Made by a program: the position numbers and the translations under genes | Source: Rhizobium sp. ZPR4 | GTDB taxonomy: Bacteria; Pseudomonadota; Alphaproteobacteria; Rhizobiales; Rhizobiaceae | Assembly (NCBI RefSeq): GCF_040215725.1 | Contig: NZ_CP157971.1 | Span: forward strand, 124,001 to 188,000 | Direction: 5' to 3' | DNA length: 64,000 bases | Shown here: positions 17,454 through 26,678 of the stretch, one piece after another | Layout: each line of letters begins with the position of its first letter | Numbering within the stretch: position 1 is the stretch's first letter | The notes under the pieces: model-generated | What the model saw: only the letters and a program-made list of their open reading frames with translations | Told to the model about the DNA's origin: nothing | The model's database searches: none

Positions 17454-19172
17454 GGGCTCTTCCGCTATTTCGATGCAACTCAGGTCCCAATGATGCGCGA
17501 GCGCAGGAGATCCATCCCGGCCCTTCCATACATGGATCGTTTAATGAATTTCAGTTTGTTGATCTTGCCTTCAACTGGTCCGGTACTCCATGGTAACGTC
17601 AATGCAGCCTGAACCGCCTCGACATCGCGACGGATCCCGCGCGCGAACGACGACATCGGTCCAATAGTTGCGTCATGTAGCCACGGCTTCAGTGCACCGA
17701 TTTCCCGATTGCAGATCATGGACTGGAAGCGCCGTGCCAAGTCTGCTGCGGTGGCTACGTCAGGCGAGGCCGAGGAAATGGCATTCACAAAAGCGCGCTC
17801 GTTCTGTGCAAGAGCATCGGCATCGGCCGTCAAAAGGCGAACGGTTTGTCGGGACGAAGGCGTGCGCCATGAGGTTTTGCGCGGGGTACGAGACAATGCA
17901 GGTGCAGGGACACCGTCGCGCAGCCTTACCTTCACCCATTGGCGAAAGGTCTTTACGCTCTCACGATACCCGCGATCGCACACCTCCCTGTAGAGCCGTG
18001 TCGCGTTGTGGCAGCCTTCAAGCCACCGCCTACGGACGTAATCAGCATGGGCATCGGCCGGATTCTCCGTGAAGATCTTGCGTTCCCATGTCCCCGGTTG
18101 ATTGTCTTTCAGCCATTTCCGTATGGTTTTAAGGTCGATACCAAGCTCACGCTTGATAGCCAGTTGGCTCCAGCCCATGCCGTTCAGTCGTATGACCTCA
18201 TCAAAAAGAGCACGCCGATCTTGATGCCGGTTTTGCTGTTGCCGTGCCGTGGGTTTATGGAGCGGCTCTTCTTTCATGCGCTCGCCGCGTATTCGATCAT
18301 CCGTATCGATCTGCGCCATAAGCGACTTCCCGACATCGCGGATAAGGCGGTATCGCCGCTCCACGACATTCTGCAAGGCATCGGAACAATTACGCAGAAG
18401 ATGCCAATGATCGGCGACCTGCTGTGCTTTCGGCGCTCCGTCCCGGGCTCCACGCGCATACGCGCCGGCCCTATCCCGGGCGATGACTTCAACACCAGGA
18501 TGGTCCGCAAGCCATCCAGAGAGCGTGTCTTTCTCACGATCGGGCAGCAGATCGACAACGTTGTTCGTTTCCAGATCGAGCAGGATCGTTCCGTAACGTT
18601 GTCCGCGCCGCCAAGCCCAATCTTCGACGCCGAGAATTCGCGGCCCCTCGCAATCGCCAGTGGGATATGCTCGCCGCGCAATCCGCAAAATAGTGTCGGC
18701 GCTCACCGGCATGCCGAGGCGGGCGACAAGCCTCGCGTCTGCTTCTCCCCCCAATGCCATGCCGATGCTGCGATGGACATCCTCCAGGCGCCTGATGCGC
18801 CGACAATAGCGCCAAGTCACGTCGCCAACGTTCTCGGCAAATATACGCCTTCGGCATCTGTCGTTGCTGCAACGCAAGCGCCGGACATTCAGGGTTATCG
18901 TGACCGTACGCCCTTGCCATGGTAGGTCGGCGAGCCGCCGCTCGTAACGACTGTGAATCCAATGTGCGGCCTTGCAGCACTCCGGACATTTAGCCCCTGT
19001 CGATCGGAAGCGACAATCGGTCGATATTGCCTCTTGCGACTGTTGAACGTGATCGACGACCAAAGACGGCGGGATCGACGGTAGAATGCGCTTCGCCATT
19101 TCAATGCTCCTGCGGATTCGTGTGTCGACTCAATAGGATTCAGAAAGTTGTACCGAAATTGCGGAAGAGCCC
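17454..19172 (-). mobile_element. ISL3-family insertion sequence
   Basis: Imperfect inverted repeats: GGGCTCTTCCGCTATTTCG at 17454 pairs with GGGCTCTTCCGCAATTTCG read on the minus strand from 19172, and similarity continues inwards for about 27 bp and outwards (CCCCANNAGT). One transposase gene fills the element. The 8-bp target duplication usual for ISL3 is not seen: the flanks look like an extension of the inverted repeat rather than a direct repeat. It starts only about 180 bp after the IS3 element. Confidence 0.85.
17480..19099 (-). CDS. ISL3-family transposase
   Basis: 539 aa, intact. N-terminal zinc-binding domain (GAKCPECCKAAHWIHSRYER then RRLRCSNDRCRRRIF), an HTH segment, and the DDE_Tnp_ISL3 core with GVEDWAWRRGQRYGTILLDL (first Asp near 175) and VIARDRAGAYARGA (second Asp). 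The C-terminal PWSTGPVEGKINKLKFIKR holds the catalytic Glu. The insert between residues 260 and 430 with a second HTH (WSQLAIKRELGIDLKTIRKW) is typical for the longer ISL3 transposases. Confidence 0.93.
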   Translation of the reverse strand: MAKRILPSIPPSLVVDHVQQSQEAISTDCRFRSTGAKCPECCKAAHWIHSRYERRLADLPWQGRTVTITLNVRRLRCSNDRCRRRIFAENVGDVTWRYCRRIRRLEDVHRSIGMALGGEADARLVARLGMPVSADTILRIARRAYPTGDCEGPRILGVEDWAWRRGQRYGTILLDLETNNVVDLLPDREKDTLSGWLADHPGVEVIARDRAGAYARGARDGAPKAQQVADHWHLLRNCSDALQNVVERRYRLIRDVGKSLMAQIDTDDRIRGERMKEEPLHKPTARQQQNRHQDRRALFDEVIRLNGMGWSQLAIKRELGIDLKTIRKWLKDNQPGTWERKIFTENPADAHADYVRRRWLEGCHNATRLYREVCDRGYRESVKTFRQWVKVRLRDGVPAPALSRTPRKTSWRTPSSRQTVRLLTADADALAQNERAFVNAISSASPDVATAADLARRFQSMICNREIGALKPWLHDATIGPMSSFARGIRRDVEAVQAALTLPWSTGPVEGKINKLKFIKRSMYGRAGMDLLRSRIIGT

Positions 19173-19182
19173 ACTTCTGGGG

Positions 19183-19515
19183 AAAATTCACGCGGCATTG
19201 ACAGAGGGATGCATTTTCCGAAAATGGGCTCTCAATGCCCTCGGCTCCGTCGGGCGCGAGCATAAGATTTTATGCACAAGCGTCAATATGCTGGCACTAC
19301 AAACGGTCGCTCAAGCTGGGCTCGCCGCCCCGGCTCTGGTAGAGGCTGACATCCCAACGGGTAGTCGGATCTTAAGACCTCCAGATGCTTCCCCAATTTT
19401 CCTGACGTCACCGTAATGGTCTGTATTTCTCTGGCATTAGGAGGCCAGCGCCAGAATGCTCTGGCGCTCGGTTTGCGAGATTGATGCTGGAAACAATCTG
19501 AGGAACCGTGCCGCC
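19183..19515 (+). other. gene-free stretch with one perfect hairpin
   Basis: 333 bp between the ISL3 element and the tautomerase pseudogene. Contains a perfect 9-bp stem, AGCGCCAGA-ATGC-TCTGGCGCT, at 19447-19468, without a following T-run. No coding frame is convincing. Confidence 0.45.
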
Positions 19516-19894
19516 TTACAAATCAGCAGTTAGCAACTGCGCGCGGCCGAGTCAAAAGGTCCAGTCTTTATCGGTGTTTTCGAGAAATATCATAACATCA
19601 CTCGCCAAAATTCCGAACGACGCGTCGAGGTCCTTGCATAGATTGCGGTACGTCGATTTCTCCTGCTTCGGCCGTGGGCGCGAGATTACCTCGAGCAAAA
19701 CGAATTTTGCGAGCGTTCGATACCAAGGCCGGTGTCCTGGGCAATCAGCCCTCGGGGCGTGCTGGCAGAGGATCTGGTATCGACCCGGTCCGGTACGCTG
19801 AATGATCGAGCCATCGCACTATGCGCGGCATCAAGAAGCTTAATTAGTTCCTCATCACTGCAGCCTTCGAAAACGTGGATTTTCACATTGGCAT
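19516..19894 (-). pseudogene. tautomerase (4-oxalocrotonate tautomerase-like) pseudogene
   Basis: An excellent ribosome site (AAGGAG, 7 bases) precedes ATG 19894, but after Met-Pro a one-base loss shifts frame. The next frame reads VKIHVFEGCSDEELIKLLDA and on to RGLIAQDTGLGIERS. A further shift leads to LEVISRPRPKQEKSTYRNLC and ENTDKDWTF, where TGA replaces the expected glycine codon before LGRAQ. At least two frameshifts and one nonsense change therefore disrupt an otherwise full-length family member. Lies downstream of deoA on the same strand, so it was probably once cotranscribed with it. Confidence 0.82.
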
Positions 19895-19977
19895 GGCTGT
19901 ACTCCTTCCTCACACGGCTATTCTGGGCGGAGCGATCCTCTTCGGCGGCCGTCGCGCCGGCCGCATGGCGTGATCGG

Positions 19978-21297
19978 TTATCGAATGCTGGTATAGACGG
20001 AAGGAGGGGCTGCAACGGGGCTCGGGCCCATGCGAAACGCCTTTGAGATCTTCTCAGCCGCTAACGAGGCGTCCTCGACCGATCGCGCGTGAACATACGC
20101 AAGCGGATGTCCAGTCGGAACGTTCTGACCGATTTCGGCAAGGTCAGTAATTCCCACCAATGGGTCTACGATGTCGTCGGGTCGACGTCGCCCACCACCG
20201 AGCTCAACGACAGTCATCCCCAAGGCTCTGCAGTCGATTTCTTGGACAAAGCCCTCGATGGGCGGGATGACAGGCACAACGATAGGCGCGGTCTGAATGT
20301 ACTTCCCGGTTGCCTCGAGCAAGTCGGTTGGTCCGCCAAGGAGGCTCACCATCTTGGCAAAACATTCTGCGGCACCGCCCGACGCAAGTGCCTGGTTTAG
20401 CATGTGGCGTGCGTCTACTTCGTTTTTCGCAAGTTTGCCCGCCACAAGCATGTATTCGCAGAGCGTGAAGGTAACATCGTGAAGGCGCGACGGTCGGGAC
20501 TTTCCGGTAAGGTATTCGATCGCGCATATCACTTCGACCGAATTTCCAGCGGCGGGTCCCAGCGGCTGACTCATGTCGGTCAGCACCGCGCCCGTAGACA
20601 TCCCAGCGCCGTTTCCGACATCTACGATACTTTTGGCAAGTTCGACAGATTTATCAAACGTCGGCATCACTGCTCCAGAGCCCACCTTGACGTCCATGAC
20701 CAAGGCATCGAGCCCAGCGGAAAGTTTCTTTGAAAGAATAGAAGCGGTAATCAGATCGATCGATTCCACGGTCGCAGTCACATCTCTGATGGAATAGATT
20801 CTCCCGTCAGCAGGGGCTAGGCTCGCGGTCTGTCCAATGATGGCGATACCAGCCTCCTTCACGACCCGTTTGAAGTCTTCCGTTGAAGGAGCGATGTTGT
20901 ACCCGGGAATTGACTGAAGCTTGTCCAATGTTCCGCCGGTATGCCCAAGCCCCTTCCCGGAGATCATCGGAACATACCCGCCGCACGCGGCCACGAGCGG
21001 TCCCAAAATAAGGGACACAAGATCGCCCACGCCACCCGTTGAGTGCTTATCGACGACAGGGCCATTGAGTTTCAACGTACCCCATTCCAGAACCGAACCA
21101 GAATCTCGCTGTGCCAGGGTCAGGCTGACCCTTTCGTTGATTGTGAGCTTGTTCAGAAATACCGCCATCGCGAAGGCGGCGATTTGTGGTTGTGACACAT
21201 CGCCGTCCGCGATCCCTTGCACAAAGTTCGATATCTCGCTCCGGTCCAATTCAAGCTGGTCACGCTTTTTCCGGATGATTTCTTGCGGAAGAGTCAC
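19978..21297 (-). CDS. deoA: thymidine phosphorylase
   Basis: 439 aa, the usual length for DeoA. Starts with GTG 21297, AAGGA 7 bases upstream. N-terminal helical domain ([19 protein letters not shown]), then the family signature [20 protein letters not shown] (phosphate-binding), [15 protein letters not shown] and [14 protein letters not shown]; the C-terminal PYNP domain ends at [16 protein letters not shown]. It converts thymidine (and deoxyuridine) plus phosphate to the base and 2-deoxyribose-1-phosphate. Divergent from the GntR/aldehyde dehydrogenase/reductase genes, which may deal with downstream aldehydes or be separately regulated. Confidence 0.93.
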   Translation of the reverse strand: MTLPQEIIRKKRDQLELDRSEISNFVQGIADGDVSQPQIAAFAMAVFLNKLTINERVSLTLAQRDSGSVLEWGTLKLNGPVVDKHSTGGVGDLVSLILGPLVAACGGYVPMISGKGLGHTGGTLDKLQSIPGYNIAPSTEDFKRVVKEAGIAIIGQTASLAPADGRIYSIRDVTATVESIDLITASILSKKLSAGLDALVMDVKVGSGAVMPTFDKSVELAKSIVDVGNGAGMSTGAVLTDMSQPLGPAAGNSVEVICAIEYLTGKSRPSRLHDVTFTLCEYMLVAGKLAKNEVDARHMLNQALASGGAAECFAKMVSLLGGPTDLLEATGKYIQTAPIVVPVIPPIEGFVQEIDCRALGMTVVELGGGRRRPDDIVDPLVGITDLAEIGQNVPTGHPLAYVHARSVEDASLAAEKISKAFRMGPSPVAAPPSVYTSIR

Positions 21298-21433
21298 AGG
21301 GTTTCCTTTCCTAGGTTCGCCTCGTTCGGATATTCCCGATCAATTATCGGCTCTTCTCCACAAGACTTTTGCAATAAGCTTTTCGATTGACTCGCCGAAA
21401 AGTGCAAGCACTATTGATACAAAAATCCGTTGC

Positions 21434-21443
21434 GTGTATACGT
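21434..21443. promoter_or_regulatory. candidate GntR/FCD operator GTGTATACGT
   Basis: In the 282-bp region between divergent deoA and the GntR gene, GTGTATACGT has the TGTATAC core often seen at FCD-subfamily GntR sites. TTGGACCAA follows at 21447. Single occurrences only; functional assignment is a guess. Confidence 0.25.
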
Positions 21444-21579
21444 TAGTTGGACCAATGGATCCAGAGAGGGCGAAAAATTCGGTGAAGCGGCCAGATTTTG
21501 CAGAAAGCGTCTATGTTTTCCTTCGCCCATGGGAGGGTCAAGATTGGTAGAAACAGTTGTTGCTTCTGCTGGGACGAGC

Positions 21580-22296
21580 ATGAATACGAGATCTATTGTC
21601 ACAGCCGACCTTGCAAGCGGCGTCGATCTCGCCAGAGGGCAGAGTTTGTCGGAGCAGGTCAGAGAGTCGCTTGAGTCGATGGTCATCAGCGGTGTTTTGT
21701 TGCCTGGTTCACGGATTGACGAGGCTGAACTCACCCAGAAGTTTAATGTCTCACGCACCCCGATGCGCGAAGCTATCAAGGCGCTTATCGCAACAGGCAT
21801 GCTCGAGAACCGTCCTCGTCAGGGCGTTAGCGTAGCCGCTTTGTCTACTTCCGCGCTGCTTGAGATGTTCGAAGTGATGTCAATGCTCGAGGGCATGTGT
21901 GCAAAATACGCTGCGCGTCGCGCGGCGCCCGAACAAATCGCTATGCTTGAGGAAATCCACACGCGCCTTGAAAATGCCATGGAGCGTGCTGACCCAGAAC
22001 TTTTTTATTCCACAAACTTGGAATTCCACGAAGTTATTTATGCGGCGACGCATACGGATTTCCTTGCCGACCAGACCCGCAGCTTGAGGAGGCGAGTCGC
22101 TATGTATTGGAAACAGGTTACGTTTCTGCCTGGGCGGATGGCCGGCAGCATAAAAGAGCATCTTGAAATCATCCGCGCCATCAAAACGAAGGACTCGAAA
22201 TTAGCAGAGCTAGCTGCCAGCCAACACATATGCCTTCTGGGAGATAACATGATCGATTTCATCGCCCGGCTACCACGGACGATCATATCAGATTAA
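21580..22296 (+). CDS. GntR family transcriptional regulator, FCD subfamily
   Basis: 238 aa from ATG 21580; an alternative TTG at 21544 has a better ribosome site (GGAGGG) and would add twelve residues. Winged helix: LSEQVRESLESMVISGVLLPGSRI with TQKFNVSRTPMREAIKALIATGML as recognition helices. A C-terminal all-helical FCD effector domain follows (HTRLENAMERADPEL, EFHEVIYAATH with a candidate metal-ligand His). It overlaps the aldehyde dehydrogenase start by one base, so it probably controls this operon and perhaps deoA. The effector is unknown. Confidence 0.88.
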   Translation: MNTRSIVTADLASGVDLARGQSLSEQVRESLESMVISGVLLPGSRIDEAELTQKFNVSRTPMREAIKALIATGMLENRPRQGVSVAALSTSALLEMFEVMSMLEGMCAKYAARRAAPEQIAMLEEIHTRLENAMERADPELFYSTNLEFHEVIYAATHTDFLADQTRSLRRRVAMYWKQVTFLPGRMAGSIKEHLEIIRAIKTKDSKLAELAASQHICLLGDNMIDFIARLPRTIISD

Positions 22297-23828
22297 TGAC
22301 GAGAGAACCGTTAGATATGACCATACACTCTTTGCCATCCCAAGCTCGCGATGGCCGCCATATATTCTACAACGGTGAATACCAAGAGATCGTCGGCACG
22401 GGCCGAATTGACGTTCGCAGTCCTTCCACAAACGAAGGTATCGGCTACATGGCTGTCGCTGATGCGAGCGATGTTGCGCGAGCAACCAAATCTGCGGCCA
22501 AAGCTTTCGAAACCTGGTCTGCCCTAGACCCGCTCGATAGAGCCCGTCATCTGCGAAAGCTGGCCGAAATCGTGCGGGCGCATATTGGCGAGCTTGCTAC
22601 CTGGGAGTCGGCGATAACTGGACGCCCGCTGCGTGAAATGCGGGCTCAGATGGCTAGAATCCCTGAGTGGATCGAGTATTTCGCAGGAATCGCACCCGGG
22701 CTCGAAGGAGAGTCAAACCGGCTCCGTGGTGGCTTCGCATCAACGACGAGCTGGCATCCCTATGGCGTTTGCGCCCTGCTCACGCCTTGGAACCATCCGA
22801 TCCTTATCCTGGTCAAGAAGCTGGCTGCGGCGCTTGCAGTGGGAAACACCGTCGTTGTCAAGCCCTCCGAACTGGCACCGTGTACCCCTCTGGTGTTTGC
22901 GGCCTGGTGCTCGGAAGCAGGTATCCCACCGGGCGTCGTCAATGTTGTTACAGGTGAAGGTGCGACGGGCGCATCGCTGTGCGCGAGCCGTGAAGTTCGT
23001 CGCATCGACCTGACCGGTGGTACCACGACAGGACGGCGTGTAGCGGCAGCCGCAGCGGAGCGTCTCGTTCCGTGCACTCTCGAACTGGGCGGCAAAACAC
23101 CTGTTGTCATATTCGACGATTGCGACATCGACGAAGCCGCTGCAGGGGCAGTCTTCTCCGCATTTGTAGCATCGGGGCAAACCTGCGTATCGGCTGGCCG
23201 CTTCATAGTTCAACGTTCCGTTTACGATCGCTTCGTTGAAGCGTTCAGCGCGCGCACAGCAACCCTCAAGGTCGGCGATCCTGCCGAGTTGGAGACAGAC
23301 CTCGGTCCGGTTATCTCCTACGCCTCTCTCGAGAGGGTCGAGCGGATGATCGCAAATGCAAAAGCCGCTGGCGCTCGATTGGTAACGGGCGGCGCGGCGC
23401 CCGTGTTTGAGGGGCCACTTTCAGCAGGAAACTTTGTGAAACCCACGATCTTTGCGGACGTGAAGCCGGATATGGAGCTTTTCAGGGAAGAGGTTTTCGG
23501 TCCAGTGGTGGCGGTCACGGCCTTCGACAGCGAGGAGGACGCCTTGGCGTTGGCGAATGACTCGCCTTACGCGCTGGGTGCATCGATCTGGACGAAAGAC
23601 ATCGCACGCGCATCGCGGATCAGCTCGCGCATCAAAGCAGGCATAATTTGGATTAACGACCATCACAAAAACGATCCAAGATCGATTTGGGGTGGATACG
23701 GTGACAGCGGCTATGGCGTGGAAAACGGCTGGGACGCAATAAAATCTTACCTGATCAAACGAAACGTCATCGTCTCTTCAAACCCGGAATTCGACGATTG
23801 GTTTAAGGGCGGGACGCGCTACGGCTGA
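22296..23828 (+). CDS. aldehyde dehydrogenase (NAD(P)+-dependent)
   Basis: 510 aa, complete. LTPWNHPILILVKKLAAALAVGNTVVVKPSE near residue 165 is the cofactor-binding region, ELGGKTP holds the general-base Glu at about 263, and SGQTCVSAGR holds the nucleophilic Cys at about 297. The C-terminal EEVFGPVVAVTAF motif is also present. It oxidises an aldehyde to the acid; resemblance to betaine-aldehyde/vanillin/phenylacetaldehyde-type dehydrogenases does not fix the substrate. Start overlaps the regulator stop (TAATG), a coupled arrangement; the reductase gene follows after 50 bp. Confidence 0.9.
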   Translation: MTREPLDMTIHSLPSQARDGRHIFYNGEYQEIVGTGRIDVRSPSTNEGIGYMAVADASDVARATKSAAKAFETWSALDPLDRARHLRKLAEIVRAHIGELATWESAITGRPLREMRAQMARIPEWIEYFAGIAPGLEGESNRLRGGFASTTSWHPYGVCALLTPWNHPILILVKKLAAALAVGNTVVVKPSELAPCTPLVFAAWCSEAGIPPGVVNVVTGEGATGASLCASREVRRIDLTGGTTTGRRVAAAAAERLVPCTLELGGKTPVVIFDDCDIDEAAAGAVFSAFVASGQTCVSAGRFIVQRSVYDRFVEAFSARTATLKVGDPAELETDLGPVISYASLERVERMIANAKAAGARLVTGGAAPVFEGPLSAGNFVKPTIFADVKPDMELFREEVFGPVVAVTAFDSEEDALALANDSPYALGASIWTKDIARASRISSRIKAGIIWINDHHKNDPRSIWGGYGDSGYGVENGWDAIKSYLIKRNVIVSSNPEFDDWFKGGTRYG

Positions 23829-23878
23829 ACCATTTCCGCTTTGTTCTAACTCAGAATCACAAGTGCAAGGGGGTCATT

Positions 23879-24763
23879 ATGAGAGTCGGATTCATTGGAA
23901 TTGGGGCAATGGGAGTCGGTGTTGTGCGCAACCTGCTCTCGGCAGGGCATGACGTGGCGGTATGGGACCGCTTCCAGACGCCTGTTGAGGAGTTGGTCAA
24001 ACTCGGCGCTACTGCAGCTTCGTCGCCTGTAGACGCCGCGAGTTCGGGGATCGTACTTTCCATGTTGGCGCACGATGACGCCATCCAGCAGGGTTTGATT
24101 GATTTAGGCTGGCTCGTCTCCGTCAAGAAGCCGCTTGTTCACGTCAACCTCTCCACAATCTCTGTTAATTACTCAAAGAAGCTCACCGAGCTTCACGAAG
24201 AAGTAGGAATCGGCTACATTGCTTCCCCTGTTTTCGGCAGGCCTGATGCCGCCCTCGCGGGAAAACTGAACCTTGTGGTTGGGGGACCAAAGGATTTAGT
24301 TGAGCGACTCAATCCGGTTCTTAGCCCAATCAGCGCCAAGGTCTGGCACGTCGGAGAACAACCATCCCAGGCAAACCTCGTGAAAATTGCAGGCAACATG
24401 ATGATCTCCTCTGCTATCGAATCCATGGCAGAAGCTATAGCTCTGGGCGCAGCACACGACGTTGATCGCTATGTGATGTTGGACCTGTACCTCGAAGCCC
24501 TTTTCCCATGCGGAGTTTACCGGGGCTATGGAGAATTCATTCGCCGCAGGGAATATGAGCCGGTCGGCTTTAAGCTTCCCCTTGGCCTTAAGGACATACG
24601 ACTCGCACTCGAGGCTGGGGAAGCTGCTCGGGTTCCATTGCCTCTTGCCGGTGTTGTTCGTGACAGCCTCGTTATGGCCATGGCAAACGGCTACGAAGAA
24701 AAGGACTGGTCATCTCTTGCTGAGATGTCTTTCCTTCGTGCCAACATCGGAGCTGGGAGGTGA
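23879..24763 (+). CDS. NAD(P)-dependent 3-hydroxyisobutyrate dehydrogenase-family oxidoreductase
   Basis: 294 aa with AAGGGGG before the ATG. N-terminal Rossmann motif GFIGIGAMGVGVVRNLLSAGHDVAVWDR, the middle SPVFGRPDAALAGKL region of beta-hydroxyacid dehydrogenases, and NLVKIAGNMM carrying the catalytic Lys at about 169. C-terminal GLKDIRLALEAGEA matches the helical domain. The family reduces semialdehydes (tartronate semialdehyde, methylmalonate semialdehyde) or oxidises 3-hydroxy acids; some members reduce imines. Third gene of the GntR-aldehyde dehydrogenase operon. Confidence 0.88.
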   Translation: MRVGFIGIGAMGVGVVRNLLSAGHDVAVWDRFQTPVEELVKLGATAASSPVDAASSGIVLSMLAHDDAIQQGLIDLGWLVSVKKPLVHVNLSTISVNYSKKLTELHEEVGIGYIASPVFGRPDAALAGKLNLVVGGPKDLVERLNPVLSPISAKVWHVGEQPSQANLVKIAGNMMISSAIESMAEAIALGAAHDVDRYVMLDLYLEALFPCGVYRGYGEFIRRREYEPVGFKLPLGLKDIRLALEAGEAARVPLPLAGVVRDSLVMAMANGYEEKDWSSLAEMSFLRANIGAGR

Positions 24764-24835
24764 AGTGGTGGCGTCGCCTTAACCGAGTTTGCGACTGGCA
24801 ATATCTTTTGCCTGAATTTCAGGCGCCAATGGATA

Positions 24836-25669
24836 ATGCGATTTCGATCGGTCGACGGATTGAACGGAACGCTGGTCGAGGTTGGTCAACACGTGGGCGG
24901 AATCGACGGAAACGCCGTTGAGATCCGCGGTGCGGCCGACGAACTTGCAAAAAGGACGGAGCAGCAGGCAGCCTCGGTAGAAGAAACTGCGGCGGCCTTG
25001 AACGAAATCTCGGAAACCGTGAACGCGTCAACAGTGCGTATATCTGCCGTCGGTGCATTGGTTAACCAGGCTCATGTTCGCGCGAAGTCGTCGGAAGCGA
25101 TCATGAGCGAAACCATGACCGCGATGGATGGGATTCAAGCCTCGTCATCCGAGATATCGAACATCAGCGGCGTAATCGACTAAATTGCGTTTCAGACAAA
25201 TCTTCTTGCTTTGAACGCTGGCGTAGAAGCTGCCAGGGCAGGGGAGGCAGGCAAAGGGTTCGCCGTTGTTGCGCAGGAGGTTCGTGAACTAGCGCAACAT
25301 TCGGCACTTGCGGCGCATCAGATCAAATCGTTGATCGCTCAAGCCGGAAATCAAGTCGAGACCGGCGCACGTTTGGTGGCTGAGACCGGCCAGGTACTTC
25401 AAGCGATTGCGAAGGAAGTGGACGAAATCGATGTGCATGTTTCTGCGATTGTCACATCAACAAAGGAACAAGCACTTGGGCTGCGGGAGATCAACGATGC
25501 TGTCAACGTTATCGACCAGGGTACCCAGAAAAATGCTGCCATGGTCGAGGAGCAAAACGCCGCAAGCTATGAACTTGCCGGAAGCGTCTCACATTTGTCT
25601 AGGTTGATTTCGCGCTTTCGCCTTATTGGCGACGGTGCGTCGGAGCGGATCGATCACCTTGCGGCTTGA
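24836..25669 (+). pseudogene. methyl-accepting chemotaxis protein, C-terminal remnant with in-frame stop
   Basis: The frame gives the cytoplasmic signalling domain: ELAKRTEQQAASVEETAAAL, then [21 protein letters not shown] and [17 protein letters not shown], ending [17 protein letters not shown]. The stop TAA at 25181-25183 replaces what should be a Glu or Asp codon in the highly conserved hairpin tip, with no frame change. The sensor and membrane part is absent: before 24836 only a short out-of-frame piece (PEFQAPMDNA) looks related. A dead receptor gene. Confidence 0.88.
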
Positions 25670-25768
25670 TTTCCTTTTGAGCCCTTTCTTCCACAATCAT
25701 TTCCTCTCGTCGCACTCACCATACGACGTGAGCAGCAAGGTGCATTAGTTCCATAAGATAGATTATGC

Positions 25769-25781
25769 GATATGTTATATC
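25769..25781. promoter_or_regulatory. dyad GATAT-GTT-ATATC upstream of luxR
   Basis: Perfect 5-bp arms, 82 bases before the luxR start, in an AT-rich pocket of otherwise GC-rich DNA. Could be a regulator site or part of the promoter; it does not match a classical 20-bp lux/tra box. Confidence 0.3.
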
Positions 25782-25862
25782 ATTACGCGGCAGTTTACAG
25801 CGGCTTTTACGCTCGGCCGCACTGTCCTAGCTGTTGAAGTACATATTTTGTCGAGGTTTCGA

Positions 25863-26600
25863 ATGGAAGGTTTACGGATAGAAAATGACGGCTTTCAATT
25901 TGTCGCTCTTGAAATACAGAATGCTCGCAGCGTCGAGGACGCGCTACGAATAATCGAACAAGCATACGGCATCGACTATTCCACCTACCATCTGGCTCTG
26001 ACCGTAGCTGACGTCGTCGACGCACCGTATGTTCGCACGACTTACCCCGATGCCTGGGTTGCTCGTTACCTGCTCCGGGGATATGTGAAAGTCGATCCGA
26101 TCGTGTGCGAGGGTCTGGTGCGGCAAATGCCTTTCGACTGGCGCGAGGTGGAAGTCCCGCAGGCGTCGCATAAGTTCCTACAGGACGCTCAGGAGCATGG
26201 TGTCGGAGCCAACGGGTATTCCATTCCCATTGTCGACAAGAAGCGCCGCGCCCTTTTCTCATTAAACTCGAGGAAGACCGACAGCGATTGGAGCAATCTG
26301 GTGGAGATGCGTCGCCACGAGTGGCTCGATCTCGCGTTCCTCATTCACAGGAAAGCGGTGTTCGAGCTTCACGGCGAGCATGATCCAGTCCCGCAGCTCG
26401 GTCCGCGAGAGAAAGAGTGCCTTTATTGGTCCGCTCTGGGCAAAACCAACGACGAGATCGCTGAAATCCTAGGCCTGTCAATGCATACAACCAACCGCTA
26501 TCTGATGTCGGCGCGCCACAAGCTCGGGGCCGCATCGACCACAGCGGCAACTGCTCTCGCAATTCAGCTTCGCCTGATAAATCCATATGGCAATAGATAG
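25863..26600 (+). CDS. LuxR-family quorum-sensing transcriptional regulator
   Basis: 245 aa from ATG 25863 (GAGG five to six bases upstream). Autoinducer-binding domain with the conserved aromatic/acidic set in VRTTYPDAWVARYLLRGY, KVDPIV and PFDWREVEV. C-terminal LuxR HTH begins LGPREKECLYWSALGKTNDE and continues to LGLSMHTTNRYLMSARHKLG. Length and domain order match TraR/SinR-type acyl-homoserine-lactone receptors. Next to its cognate synthase, 78 bp downstream. Near the transfer genes it may time conjugation, as TraR does, but no lux box was found upstream of the tra or virB operons. Confidence 0.93.
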   Translation: MEGLRIENDGFQFVALEIQNARSVEDALRIIEQAYGIDYSTYHLALTVADVVDAPYVRTTYPDAWVARYLLRGYVKVDPIVCEGLVRQMPFDWREVEVPQASHKFLQDAQEHGVGANGYSIPIVDKKRRALFSLNSRKTDSDWSNLVEMRRHEWLDLAFLIHRKAVFELHGEHDPVPQLGPREKECLYWSALGKTNDEIAEILGLSMHTTNRYLMSARHKLGAASTTAATALAIQLRLINPYGNR

Positions 26601-26678
26601 GATTCTGGGAGCTAATACCTGAATATTTCTCACACGAATAATGTGTTGCAGGGTGCCTTCATCAATTTGGAGGCACGC

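Noticed and set aside
17939-18925. 328-codon frame on + inside the ISL3 element
   Set aside because: Antisense to an intact transposase with all motifs.
26601-26678. Classical lux box between luxR and luxI
   Set aside because: No 18-20 bp dyad of the lux/tra type could be found in the gap.
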